A stretch of 64,000 nt of DNA from an uncultured Erythrobacter sp. (GTDB lineage: Bacteria; Pseudomonadota; Alphaproteobacteria; Sphingomonadales; Sphingomonadaceae), in contig CAJXJR010000003.1 in the NCBI GenBank assembly GCA_913055155.1, forward strand, positions 1-64,000. Direction: 5' to 3'. The notes beneath the pieces were generated by a model. That model had not been told where the DNA came from and made no database searches. It worked only from the letters and a program-made list of their open reading frames with translations. Below are positions 1 through 6,940 of this stretch, in pieces (within the stretch, counting starts at the first letter, position 1; each line of letters starts with the position of its first letter). Position numbers and translations under genes: made by a program.

Positions 1-39
1 GGAACGTAATTTTCATCTATGATTTCATTCCCAGACAGT

Positions 40-61
40 GGGCTGGAAGCCGTTCCAGCCC
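40..61 (-). terminator. Hairpin downstream of the pth chimera, terminator-like
   Basis: A perfect 9-bp stem (GGGCTGGAA against TTCCAGCCC) with a 4-base GCCG loop lies about 40 bases past the stop codon of the minus-strand gene ending at 102. No clear T-run follows on the minus strand, so it could be a Rho-assisted terminator or an mRNA-protecting hairpin rather than a classic intrinsic terminator. It sits in the AT-richer part of the left edge and may have belonged to the glycosyltransferase gene that supplied the tail of the chimera. Confidence 0.5.
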
Positions 62-101
62 GGACAGGATTACAGGGTAGAGACAGTTGAACTTATGCCA
101 A

Positions 102-866
102 TCAGATAATGATCTCCTGCTCGTTTTGAGAGGCGGTTTCCGTTCGTTCGGAAATGCTGTAGGTGTCCTGATGACGACCGGTATAGGCGACAATCAGTTC
201 TGCCAAGAGACCCAGGCTGATCGCTTGCGCTCCCAGAATGGTTGCAGCGACAGAATAGGCCAGCAGCGGACGGTTTCCGATCGGCCCCAGTCCCAGACCA
301 AACAGATTGGTCAACAACCAGACCACTCCCAGGTAGCCCAGCCCGAGGAATCCAAGCATCAGACAGCTCAAGCCGATGGCGCCCAGCATGTGCGCCAGAT
401 CGTCCATTTCGGATTTGGCATAGTTGCCGAGCACGTGGCCGTGCACGCGATCCTTGTGGCCGGGGTGGCCGATCCCGATCCGCACGCGGCGGAAATCTGG
501 GCCGACATGGGCGTCTATGGAGCGCAGCCCGTTGTGTCCGGCATGGCCACCGCCTTGCTTTACCTTCACCTTGAAGGGGGCAAGATCCAGCTCGTCGTGG
601 AACACGGTGAGGGCCTGCGGCTCCAGCTTGTAGAAACGCATGGCTTCGCCCACGCTGCGGCCGCTTTCGTTCATGAAGGTGGCGGGCTTGAGCAGCAGGA
701 TCTTTTGGTTGCCGATGCGGCCTTCCTGCACCCAGCCCTGGAACTTCTTCTGGACGGGTCCGAAATCGTACATGCCGGCCAGCAGGTCGCACACCATAAA
801 GCCGACATTGTGTCGCTGCATGGCATAACGGGGTCCGGGATTGCCCAGGCCTACCCAGAGTTGCAT
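102..866 (-). CDS. pth: Peptidyl-tRNA hydrolase fused to the C-terminal tail of a family 2 glycosyltransferase
   Basis: Residues 1-165 are a clear Pth, the enzyme that frees tRNA from peptidyl-tRNA dropped by ribosomes. Visible are GLGNPG (7-12), the catalytic His of QRHNVGF (19), FMNESG, DELDL (91-95) and GGGHAGHNGLRSI. The usual last 25 or so residues, which form the C-terminal helix, are missing. From about residue 162 (nt 366-386) the frame continues into about 90 residues with two hydrophobic segments and the motifs GPIGNRPLLAYS and ISLGLLAELIVAY. These are typical of the membrane tail of DPM1/undecaprenyl-phosphate glycosyltransferases (GT2). GC falls from the high 60s to the mid 50s percent at the same point. 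The start is preceded by AAGGGGGATT, 12 bases after the upstream gene. It is the last gene of the rplY operon. The fusion may be a real deletion/recombination product or an assembly chimera. Confidence 0.85.
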   Translation of the reverse strand: MQLWVGLGNPGPRYAMQRHNVGFMVCDLLAGMYDFGPVQKKFQGWVQEGRIGNQKILLLKPATFMNESGRSVGEAMRFYKLEPQALTVFHDELDLAPFKVKVKQGGGHAGHNGLRSIDAHVGPDFRRVRIGIGHPGHKDRVHGHVLGNYAKSEMDDLAHMLGAIGLSCLMLGFLGLGYLGVVWLLTNLFGLGLGPIGNRPLLAYSVAATILGAQAISLGLLAELIVAYTGRHQDTYSISERTETASQNEQEIII

Positions 867-878
867 GGGGAATCCCCC

Positions 879-1343
879 TTAGCGCTGGCCTTCTTGCGGC
901 ACGCCGGTTTGCGGCGGGGTCTGCTGCGGCGCATTGGCCTGCAGGTTGGTGTTGCCCAGCACTTCCATCACCGACAGGTAGAAGTTCGCGCAGGTGTTGG
1001 CGAAGTTATCCAGCTGCTGGCGGTTGGAATTGGCGATCAGGCCTGCCGCCATGCGGAACTGCGCCACCGCCTCTGCCGAGGAGTAATGGCTCAGCCGCCC
1101 GGCATAGAACGCCGAGATGATGGTCAGGTTGTTCATGATGTCCACCCGCTGTTCGGGCGGCAGTGTGGCGGTGGTGGCCAGCTGCGAGCGACGCTGTTGC
1201 ATCAGCACGAAGCACTGGAAGTCCTGCGGGTTGGAAGGCAGCACGCCCTGCTGCTGGGCGAGGGCCGGGGCCGGCGCAAGGGTGGAAACCCCGGCCAGCC
1301 CCAGGCTTGCTACCGCCAGCGAAGCGAGAGCACGGCGAAACAT
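879..1343 (-). CDS. Small secreted protein of unknown function between rplY and pth
   Basis: The 154-residue product has a clear signal peptide (FRR, then a hydrophobic stretch, cleavage probably after ALA near residue 29). The mature part is about 125 residues and mostly helical in appearance, with two cysteines (44 and 118) that could form a disulfide. The last 20 residues are rich in Pro and Gln. I do not recognise a named family. Its ATG overlaps the rplY stop codon (TAATG arrangement at 1341-1345), so translation is probably coupled to ribosomal protein L25, and pth follows 12 bases after its stop. Export to the periplasm is inferred from the signal peptide. The link to translation genes is positional only. 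Confidence 0.8.
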   Translation of the reverse strand: MFRRALASLAVASLGLAGVSTLAPAPALAQQQGVLPSNPQDFQCFVLMQQRRSQLATTATLPPEQRVDIMNNLTIISAFYAGRLSHYSSAEAVAQFRMAAGLIANSNRQQLDNFANTCANFYLSVMEVLGNTNLQANAPQQTPPQTGVPQEGQR

Positions 1344-2014
1344 TATTCGCCGCCTTCTTCCTGCTCCTCGGATGCGCCTTCCTCGGCACCTTCCTCGGCT
1401 GCACCTTCTTCGCCTTCACCTTCCTCTTCGCCTTCCGAACGCTTGAGCGCGGACGGGGCGACGACGGTGGCGATGGTGAAGTCGCGATCGGTAATCGCGC
1501 TTTCCGAACCTTCGGGCAGCGTCAGTGCGGAAATGTGCACGGAGTCGCCGACTTCGAGGCCGGCAACGTCGATCTCGATCTCGCCGGGGATCTTGTCCGC
1601 TTCGCAGACCAGTTCCAGTTCGTGACGGACCACGTTGAGAACGCCGCCCTTCTTCAGGCCCGGGCTGGCTTCTTCGTTCACGAAGACAACCGGCACGTTC
1701 ACGTCGATCTTCGCACCCTTGGCTAGGCGCAGGAAATCGACATGGATCGGGCGATCGGTGACAGGGTGAAGGGCCACATCCTTGGGCAGGGTGTTGGTCT
1801 TCTTGCCGTCAACGGTAATCTCGACGATGGAGTTCATGAAGTGGCCGGTCATCAGCTGACGGACCAGTTCCTTTTCCTCCACGTGGATGGGAGTGGGTTC
1901 TTCCTTGCCGCCATAGATAACGGCGGGTACGCGGCCTTCGCGACGCAGCGCACGGGAGGCTCCCTTGCCAGCCCGTTCACGCATCTCGGCCGGCAGATTC
2001 AGAGCGTCGCTCAT
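1343..2014 (-). CDS. rplY: Large-subunit ribosomal protein bL25, Ctc form
   Basis: bL25 binds 5S rRNA in the large ribosomal subunit. The 223-residue product is the long Ctc/TL5 form: an N-terminal 5S-binding domain (about 5-95, with [16 protein letters not shown]) followed by the TL5 beta domain (about 100-190), then a very acidic tail of Glu, Gly and Ala. I place the start at the ATG at 2014, eight bases after AAAGG, giving MSDALNLP; a GTG lies one codon upstream. It is the first gene of an operon with the secreted protein and pth, a common bacterial pairing of L25 and Pth. Confidence 0.95.
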   Translation of the reverse strand: MSDALNLPAEMRERAGKGASRALRREGRVPAVIYGGKEEPTPIHVEEKELVRQLMTGHFMNSIVEITVDGKKTNTLPKDVALHPVTDRPIHVDFLRLAKGAKIDVNVPVVFVNEEASPGLKKGGVLNVVRHELELVCEADKIPGEIEIDVAGLEVGDSVHISALTLPEGSESAITDRDFTIATVVAPSALKRSEGEEEGEGEEGAAEEGAEEGASEEQEEGGE

Positions 2015-2111
2015 CACATGTGCCTTTCGATTGCAGATATATACACCGCCACGCCTCCAGGGATGACATCGGCGGAAGGGGCGCCTCTAGCAGGAAACGG
2101 TGCAATTGCAA

Positions 2112-2981
2112 CTACTGGATACGGCGTGTCTCGTACCCGCGCGCGGCCAGCAGCGCGACCACACCATCTTCACCTATCATATGGCCGGCTCCTACCGCGA
2201 CGAACGGTTCGCGCCCCTCGTCGATCAGCGCGGTAATGCGATCGACCCAGCGGTTGTTGCGTTCGGTCAGCAGCACGCGCTTCAATTCGGGCGAGAATTC
2301 CAGTGCCTCGTTCACGCGTGCTGCCAGTTCGCGCTCGTTCCCGGTCAGCCAGGCCAGCAGCATGGCGTTATCCGAATTGGTCTGGTGAGAGCGGGCTACG
2401 CCATAAAGCAGGTCGCTCTGCGCTTCGGGAGAGAGCGTGTCGAACATGGTCATCTGGAAGGAAAAGCTTTCCAGCCCGATAACCCGATCGGCGTTGTGGA
2501 TCATGATCCGGTCGACGCCATTGGCCGGGTCGCCCGTGCGCACGGCGGTGGACAGCATCATGGCTGCCGCCCAGCTTTCGACGCGACCGAAATCGGTATC
2601 GGCCATGTCCGCATCCTGCAGCAGCTGGCGCAGCGCGGGGCGCTCCTCCGGCTCGACACGGTCGATCAGCGGCGGCTGACCCGGCGTTTCGGAAAGGTCG
2701 GCAAACAGCCCCATGCCTTCGGGATCGTCGAGGTTGGCGACTTCCACCACCAGCAAGCCCGCTCGATCGAAAGTCTCGTCCAGCAGGGGGGTGCCCCAGA
2801 ACAGGTCATCCGGCAGTGCGTGGACGGTGCCGAACACCCAGCCTTGCTGCCCCGATGGCGAGGTGACTTCCCAGATCGGAGGCGAGGCCTCTGGCCATTC
2901 GCTCGCCGGCACGTATGGCTCGCAAGCCGCGAGCAAGCATGCGCCCAGCAGGGCGAAGGGCTTGAGGAGGCGGGCGATCAA
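2112..2981 (-). CDS. TraB/GumN family lipoprotein, first of three paralogues
   Basis: This 289-residue protein belongs to the TraB/GumN (Tiki-like) fold, proposed to be metal-dependent proteases; no bacterial substrate is known to me. The paired motifs are FGTVHALP (GTVH at 51-54) and VGAGHMIG near the C-terminus (GAGH at 264-267). The N-terminus has a lipobox, LLAAC with Cys20, so it is probably a lipoprotein. The only sensible start is TTG at 2981, which overlaps the stop of the upstream paralogue as TTGA, so translation is probably coupled. There is no in-frame ATG before the conserved core. It ends the TraB-TraB pair; the 97 bases to rplY hold no obvious hairpin. Confidence 0.85.
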   Translation of the reverse strand: MIARLLKPFALLGACLLAACEPYVPASEWPEASPPIWEVTSPSGQQGWVFGTVHALPDDLFWGTPLLDETFDRAGLLVVEVANLDDPEGMGLFADLSETPGQPPLIDRVEPEERPALRQLLQDADMADTDFGRVESWAAAMMLSTAVRTGDPANGVDRIMIHNADRVIGLESFSFQMTMFDTLSPEAQSDLLYGVARSHQTNSDNAMLLAWLTGNERELAARVNEALEFSPELKRVLLTERNNRWVDRITALIDEGREPFVAVGAGHMIGEDGVVALLAARGYETRRIQ

Positions 2982-3904
2982 GGCTCGACCCGCTCGACCG
3001 TAAAGCCGCGTTCGGCAAGCTGGTCCTGCACGCTGCCCGCGCCGGCCAGGTGCCCCGCGCCCACGGCGATGAACACCGTGCCGGGCTCGTCCATCCTATC
3101 GTCGATCCACTGCGCCCAGTTGGCGTTGCGCGCAGTCAGCAGGGCATCGTAGACGACCGGGTCGGTCATATCCTCGTTCAGCAATTGCGCCAGGCCATCG
3201 GCATCACCGGCGATCCATTCATCGATCATGGCGCCCAGGGCACTGCCCATCTCGGGCAGGTTTTCTACCGTGCCATCGAGCAGGGTCAGCTGCGATTCCA
3301 GCGGCAGGCTGTCGAGCATCGTGAACTGCTGTTCGACCGTCTCGAAGGCTGCCCGGTCCTTGCCCTCGACAAGCCGGTCGAGCGAACGCTCCACCCCGGC
3401 GGCGGGGTCGAGTCCCTGCTGCACCAGCGCCAGCTGCGACAGGGTGACGAAGGCGAACCACGGCTCGAACCCGTCGAAGGCTTCGGGCGGGATACCGGCA
3501 TCGGTCATCGCTGCCTCGTACTGGGAGCGGTCTTCATCGGCCATCAGCTCGCGCAGGGTGCCGCCGGTGGTCAGCTGCGCCAGCTGGACCTGCATCTGGG
3601 CAAGCGCCATGGCTTCGGGCGGCGGGGTTTCACCGGGCGCGACCTGGGGAATGGCGCTGGTGTCGATCTCGGTCACGAACTGGTCGGATGCGGTCAGCGC
3701 GGCTTCGATCTGCGGCGTGTACCAGTCCAGCCCTTCGGGCAGGAAGTGGACGGTGCCGAACAGATAGATCGTGGTGTCCTCGTCAGACAGTTCCCACAGC
3801 GCGGGGCCGGTGGGTGCGGGCTCCGCGTGATGCTCGGCCATCGCGGGCTGGGCAGCAAAGGCGAGGGCGAGGGTGGAGGTGGCGAGGGTAAATCTGCGCA
3901 GCAT
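2978..3904 (-). CDS. TraB/GumN family secreted protein, second paralogue
   Basis: The 308-residue product carries a Sec signal peptide (cleavage probably after AMA near residue 23) and the TraB/GumN core. ALWELSDEDTTIYLFGTVH near the start has GTVH at 50-53, and VGAGHLAGAG near the end has the second conserved His at 285. The open frame continues upstream, but ATG at 3904, with AAGGAT about 8 bases before it, gives a proper signal peptide. It has no lipobox, unlike its downstream neighbour. The 40-base gap from the membrane protein gene upstream leaves open transcription from the XRE operon promoter. Confidence 0.87.
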   Translation of the reverse strand: MLRRFTLATSTLALAFAAQPAMAEHHAEPAPTGPALWELSDEDTTIYLFGTVHFLPEGLDWYTPQIEAALTASDQFVTEIDTSAIPQVAPGETPPPEAMALAQMQVQLAQLTTGGTLRELMADEDRSQYEAAMTDAGIPPEAFDGFEPWFAFVTLSQLALVQQGLDPAAGVERSLDRLVEGKDRAAFETVEQQFTMLDSLPLESQLTLLDGTVENLPEMGSALGAMIDEWIAGDADGLAQLLNEDMTDPVVYDALLTARNANWAQWIDDRMDEPGTVFIAVGAGHLAGAGSVQDQLAERGFTVERVEP

Positions 3905-3944
3905 GGGGGGATCCTTGAGGTCGAGAATTGGGAGGAATTTTCGT

Positions 3945-4373
3945 TCAACGCAAGCCTGCCTTGCGGGCAAGGTAGGTGACGACCAGCACCGCACCGCTGG
4001 CCATGTAGATGGCGATCTGGTTCGCAGGCGGCGCCAGGCCCAGTTGCTCGAAGAGGTACCAAGAGGGGAAAGCGACGGCGTAGAAGTAGAAGGCGACGAG
4101 GCAAGCCCACAGGTTGTCCTGCATGTCGACCTCGTCGACGCGGCGGAAATAACCCACGGTGAACCAGCTGAAACCGGCAAGGGCCAGGCCCCAGAGGGCA
4201 AACAGCATCCAGGCGGGCAACGTGCCTTGCGCGAACAGGTCCTGCGCGAAGCCGGTGATGAAGCCCAGCGCCACGGCGAGGACATATCCGATCGCACAGT
4301 AGCGCAGGAAGCGGTAGCGGCGCGATTTCAGCCGGGCTTCACCCGACTGCACTGTATCATTCGTGTCCGTCAT
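3945..4373 (-). CDS. Four-helix membrane protein paired with an XRE regulator
   Basis: The 142-residue product has an N-terminal polar stretch with a basic LKSRRYRFLR patch and then four hydrophobic segments (roughly 25-45, 53-75, 86-110 and 118-138). It is an integral inner-membrane protein of unknown role. It starts 17 bases inside the end of the XRE regulator gene, in another frame, so the two are almost certainly co-translated. Small XRE regulators of this size are often found next to a small membrane protein in proteobacteria, and its function in such pairs is not known to me. The start at 4373 gives MTDTNDTVQSGE; a longer open frame upstream would overlap most of the regulator and is unlikely. 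Confidence 0.75.
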   Translation of the reverse strand: MTDTNDTVQSGEARLKSRRYRFLRYCAIGYVLAVALGFITGFAQDLFAQGTLPAWMLFALWGLALAGFSWFTVGYFRRVDEVDMQDNLWACLVAFYFYAVAFPSWYLFEQLGLAPPANQIAIYMASGAVLVVTYLARKAGLR

Positions 4374-4554
4374 CGAAGATCTCCTCGATCGGCATGTCAA
4401 AAAGGCGGGCGATCCTGAAGGCCAGCGGCAGCGAAGGGTCGTGCTTGCCGGTTTCGATCGCGTTGACGGCCTGGCGCGAGACATCCAGCCTGCCGGCCAG
4501 TTCCGCCTGGCTCCAGTTGCGTTCTGCACGCAGCACTTTCAGGCGGTTGTTCAT
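4357..4554 (-). CDS. Small XRE-family transcriptional regulator
   Basis: The 65-residue protein is nearly all one Cro/CI helix-turn-helix domain. Helices 2 and 3 are SQAELAGRLDVSRQAVNAIE, followed by the family signature TGKHDPSLPLAFRIARLF and the acidic end MPIEEIFDDGHE. It has no sensor domain. Its start overlaps the stop of the 40-codon gene (ATGA at 4551-4554) and its end overlaps the membrane protein gene. The three TGAC-TATAT-GTCA-like repeats upstream of the operon are the obvious candidate operators, which would make it an autoregulator. That role is inferred from position and symmetry. Confidence 0.9.
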   Translation of the reverse strand: MNNRLKVLRAERNWSQAELAGRLDVSRQAVNAIETGKHDPSLPLAFRIARLFDMPIEEIFDDGHE

Positions 4555-4673
4555 TGGCTTGCCACGGCAGGAAGGGAAGCAAGCACCACGGCTCTGATCG
4601 ATATCCAGAACGTGAGTGCTTCCTCCCGGCTCATCGGCCGCGACTGGCAGGACTGCAGCAACATGCGAAACAT
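4551..4673 (-). CDS. 40-residue micro-protein in the XRE operon
   Basis: An ATG at 4673, preceded by GGGAGAACGGAT, opens a 40-codon frame (MFRMLLQSCQSRPMSREEAL and a mildly hydrophobic end, FWISIRAVVLASLPAV). Its stop overlaps the XRE start as ATGA, the arrangement typical of coupled genes. There is no recognisable family. The good ribosome site and the overlap are the reasons to believe it. It could instead be only a translated leader whose role is to couple expression of the regulator. Confidence 0.5.
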   Translation of the reverse strand: MFRMLLQSCQSRPMSREEALTFWISIRAVVLASLPAVASQ

Positions 4674-4698
4674 ATCCGTTCTCCCGGCAGGATGCAGA

Positions 4699-4812
4699 TC
4701 AGGCGATCCACAAGAGGAAGAAGATGACCGTCGCAAACCAGAGCAGCTGGTTTTCGCGCTGCAAGTCTTCGATAGTGGGTTCTGGACTATCCGAACCGCC
4801 AGTGATGATCAT
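4699..4812 (-). CDS. 37-residue single-helix membrane micro-protein, first gene of the XRE operon
   Basis: The frame starts at ATG 4812 with an ideal GGAGG five bases upstream; an alternative in-frame ATG at 4827 has no good ribosome site. The product has an acidic, helix-forming N-terminal half (PEPTIEDLQRENQ) and one hydrophobic segment (LLWFATVIFFLLWIA) running to the C-terminus. That makes it a single-pass or tail-anchored membrane peptide. It lies just downstream of the three repeats and 25 bases before the 40-codon gene. No family was recognised. Small hydrophobic peptides next to XRE regulators suggest toxin-like or sensor-modulating roles, but nothing here proves either. Confidence 0.55.
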   Translation of the reverse strand: MIITGGSDSPEPTIEDLQRENQLLWFATVIFFLLWIA

Positions 4813-4834
4813 GTCGGCCTCCGTCATGCGAGCC

Positions 4835-4888
4835 TGACTATATGTCAGGTATGCAAGACTATATGTCGCGATTCACTGACTATGTCAA
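4835..4888 (-). promoter_or_regulatory. Promoter with three operator-like repeats, helically phased
   Basis: Three imperfect inverted repeats occur on the plus strand: TGACTATATGTCA at 4835-4847, AGACTATATGTCG at 4856-4868 and TGACTATGTCA at 4877-4887. Their centres are 21 and 20 bases apart, about two helical turns, so bound dimers would lie on one face of the DNA. Read on the minus strand, a perfect -35 box TTGACA (4883-4888) overlaps the distal repeat. A -10 candidate (CATATA at 17 bases or TATAGT at 19 bases) overlaps the middle repeat. The proximal repeat ends 23 bases before the first gene. The expected effect is repression of this operon by its own XRE protein, which is inference. Confidence 0.65.
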
Positions 4889-4912
4889 GATAACCTTACA
4901 CAAGGTAAGCCA

Positions 4913-4930
4913 TGTGCGACAATTCGCACA
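4913..4930 (-). terminator. Hairpin between the third TraB gene and the XRE promoter
   Basis: A perfect 7-bp stem (TGTGCGA against TCGCACA) with loop CAAT lies 24 bases past the stop of the minus-strand TraB/GumN gene and 25 bases upstream of the XRE operon -35 box. No T-run follows. It may end or reduce read-through from the TraB gene into the XRE operon. A second, imperfect stem (TAACCTT/AAGGTAA, 4891-4908) lies next to it. Confidence 0.4.
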
Positions 4931-4953
4931 CATTACTTATACGTTTCGAATAC

Positions 4954-5919
4954 TTAGTTGACCCGCTCAGCCGACAATCCGAGTTCTTCCAGCTTCACCA
5001 GGACCGAATCCGGCCCTTCGAAATGGCCCGCGCCCACGGCCAGCAGCACGGTGCCGGGTTGCTCCAGCCGTTCCTCCAGCCAGGCCGCCCACTGGGTGTT
5101 GCGACGGTCCAGCAGCACGTCGTGGAACGCCTCGCCGATCTTGCCTTCACCGAAACCGAGGTCGAAGTCCTCGGCCACCTGGCCTTGCGCCCAGGCGTGC
5201 TCCATCGCCCAGTAGGCATCGCCTGTCAGCACCTCTTCGCTACCAGTGTAGAGCTCGTCCAGCGACTTGCCGTCCCATGCGCGGAGCTGCGCATCGAGCT
5301 CTTCCACCACTTCGCTGTCGTCTACGCGGAACAGGCCGTACATCACCCGACCGAAATCCTCGATCGACTCGATCGGGCGGCCGCTCTCGGAAAATTCGCG
5401 TTCCAGCACCGTTTCCACGCCGTAGTCGTAGCTTGACGGATCGCCCTCCAGGCTGGCCTGGCCAAAGCCCAGCAGCGCCACCATGACAGGGATGGAATCG
5501 ACATAGTCGAACGGCATGCCCGTCATCGCCACCAGTTCGCGCCAGCGCGGGCGTGCCTGCGGAGACAATTGCTGCGATGTCGGCGTGCGGTTCACCAGCA
5601 GCTTGAGGATCTTGGGGTTCATCGCCTCCAGCGCGCCTTCGCTGTCCTCGTCGCTGGTTTCCACCACCAGCACCTCTGACTCGTCGATGATCGCGTCGAG
5701 CTGCGGATTGCGCCAGCGAAACCCCTCGGGCAGCAGGTGGATGGTGCCCAGCATGTAGATCGTGGTGTCCTCGTCCGACAGTTCCCAGATCGCGGGCGCG
5801 GGGTCGTAATCCTGGGTGAAGGCGTAGGGATCGTCTTCCTGCGCCGCAGCGGGCAGGGCGCAGGTGGCAGCCAGCGCCGTGAACGGGGCCAGCAAGGCCT
5901 TGAGAACATGCCGTGTCAT
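4954..5919 (-). CDS. TraB/GumN family secreted protein, third paralogue
   Basis: The 321-residue product has an N-terminal signal peptide (basic start, hydrophobic segment, cleavage probably after PAAA-Q near residue 26). The TraB/GumN core shows AIWELSDEDTTIYMLGTIHLL (GTIH at 58-61) and VGAGHFEG (His 299). It shares WELSDEDTTIY almost exactly with the second paralogue, so these two are closer to each other than to the lipoprotein paralogue. I chose ATG 5919 because four codons upstream there is only a GTG. It is divergent from glyQ, with 97 bases between them, and is separated from its paralogues by the XRE operon. Confidence 0.87.
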   Translation of the reverse strand: MTRHVLKALLAPFTALAATCALPAAAQEDDPYAFTQDYDPAPAIWELSDEDTTIYMLGTIHLLPEGFRWRNPQLDAIIDESEVLVVETSDEDSEGALEAMNPKILKLLVNRTPTSQQLSPQARPRWRELVAMTGMPFDYVDSIPVMVALLGFGQASLEGDPSSYDYGVETVLEREFSESGRPIESIEDFGRVMYGLFRVDDSEVVEELDAQLRAWDGKSLDELYTGSEEVLTGDAYWAMEHAWAQGQVAEDFDLGFGEGKIGEAFHDVLLDRRNTQWAAWLEERLEQPGTVLLAVGAGHFEGPDSVLVKLEELGLSAERVN

Positions 5920-6016
5920 TCGCGCCACCACACACTGGCAAAACGCCGCGTGTCAAGCGCTGTTCGCCTGCGCAGCATTGACGCCCCGCAGGGCATGAGC
6001 CAAAGCGCGCTGCGAA

Positions 6017-6940
6017 ATGACCAAACCAGTCTCTGGCCCCATGGACCGCAACCCGCAAAAGTCTTTCCAGGACATGATCCTTGCCCTCCACGATTTCTGG
6101 AGCGCGCAGGGGTGCGTGATCCTGCAACCCTATGACATGCGCATGGGCGCTGGCACCTTCCACACCGCCACCACGCTGCGCGCGCTGGGACCGGAGCCGT
6201 GGAACGCCGCATTCGTGCAGCCGTGCCGCCGCCCGACCGACGGGCGCTATGGCGAGAACCCCAATCGCCTGCAGCACTATTACCAGTACCAGGTGATCCT
6301 GAAGCCCAGCCCGCCGGACATCCAGGAGCTGTACCTGAAGAGCCTGGAAGTGATCGGCATCGATCCGCTGAAGCACGATATTCGCTTCGTGGAGGACGAC
6401 TGGGAAAGCCCCACGCTGGGCGCCTGGGGCCTTGGCTGGGAAGTGTGGTGCGACGGGATGGAGGTCACCCAGTACACCTATTTCCAGCAGATGGGCGGCT
6501 TCGACTGCAAGCCGGTGGCGGGCGAACTGACTTACGGCCTCGAACGCCTGGCCATGTACATCCAGGGCGTCGACAACGTCTACGACCTCGATTTCAACGG
6601 GCAGGGCGTTTCGTACGGCGACGTATTCCTCGAAAACGAGAAGCAGATGTCGAAGTGGAACTTCGAAGTCGCCGATACCGATGCCCTGTTCGACCTGTTC
6701 GCCAAGGCCGAGGCAGAGTGCCGCAACGCGCTCGACAACGACGTGCCGATTGCCGCCTATGAACAGGCGGTGGAAGCCAGCCACCTGTTCAACCTGCTGC
6801 AGGCGCGCGGCGTCATCAGCGTGCAGGAACGCGCCAGCTACATGGCCCGCGTGCGTGACATGGCGCGCGGCTCCTGCGAGAAATACGCCGAGACGATGAC
6901 GCCCGCGTGGCAAGCCAAGTATCCGGAGTGGAGCCTGTGA
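6017..6940 (+). CDS. glyQ: Glycyl-tRNA synthetase, alpha subunit
   Basis: This is the catalytic subunit of the bacterial alpha2-beta2 GlyRS, which activates glycine with ATP and charges tRNA-Gly. The class II core is complete, including [65 protein letters not shown] and [13 protein letters not shown]. The 307-residue length is usual. The ATG at 6017 gives eight residues before a second possible ATG at 6041, and neither has a strong ribosome site. It overlaps glyS by GTGA, giving coupled translation of the two subunits. Confidence 0.96.
   Translation: MTKPVSGPMDRNPQKSFQDMILALHDFWSAQGCVILQPYDMRMGAGTFHTATTLRALGPEPWNAAFVQPCRRPTDGRYGENPNRLQHYYQYQVILKPSPPDIQELYLKSLEVIGIDPLKHDIRFVEDDWESPTLGAWGLGWEVWCDGMEVTQYTYFQQMGGFDCKPVAGELTYGLERLAMYIQGVDNVYDLDFNGQGVSYGDVFLENEKQMSKWNFEVADTDALFDLFAKAEAECRNALDNDVPIAAYEQAVEASHLFNLLQARGVISVQERASYMARVRDMARGSCEKYAETMTPAWQAKYPEWSL

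Noticed and set aside
2978-5919. TraB/GumN copies as an assembly duplication
   Set aside because: The three proteins differ clearly in sequence, length and export signal, so they are true paralogues.
5240-6913. 557-codon minus-strand frame across glyQ and the third TraB gene
   Set aside because: It is antisense to well-identified genes, with Arg/Ala-rich composition typical of high-GC shadow frames.
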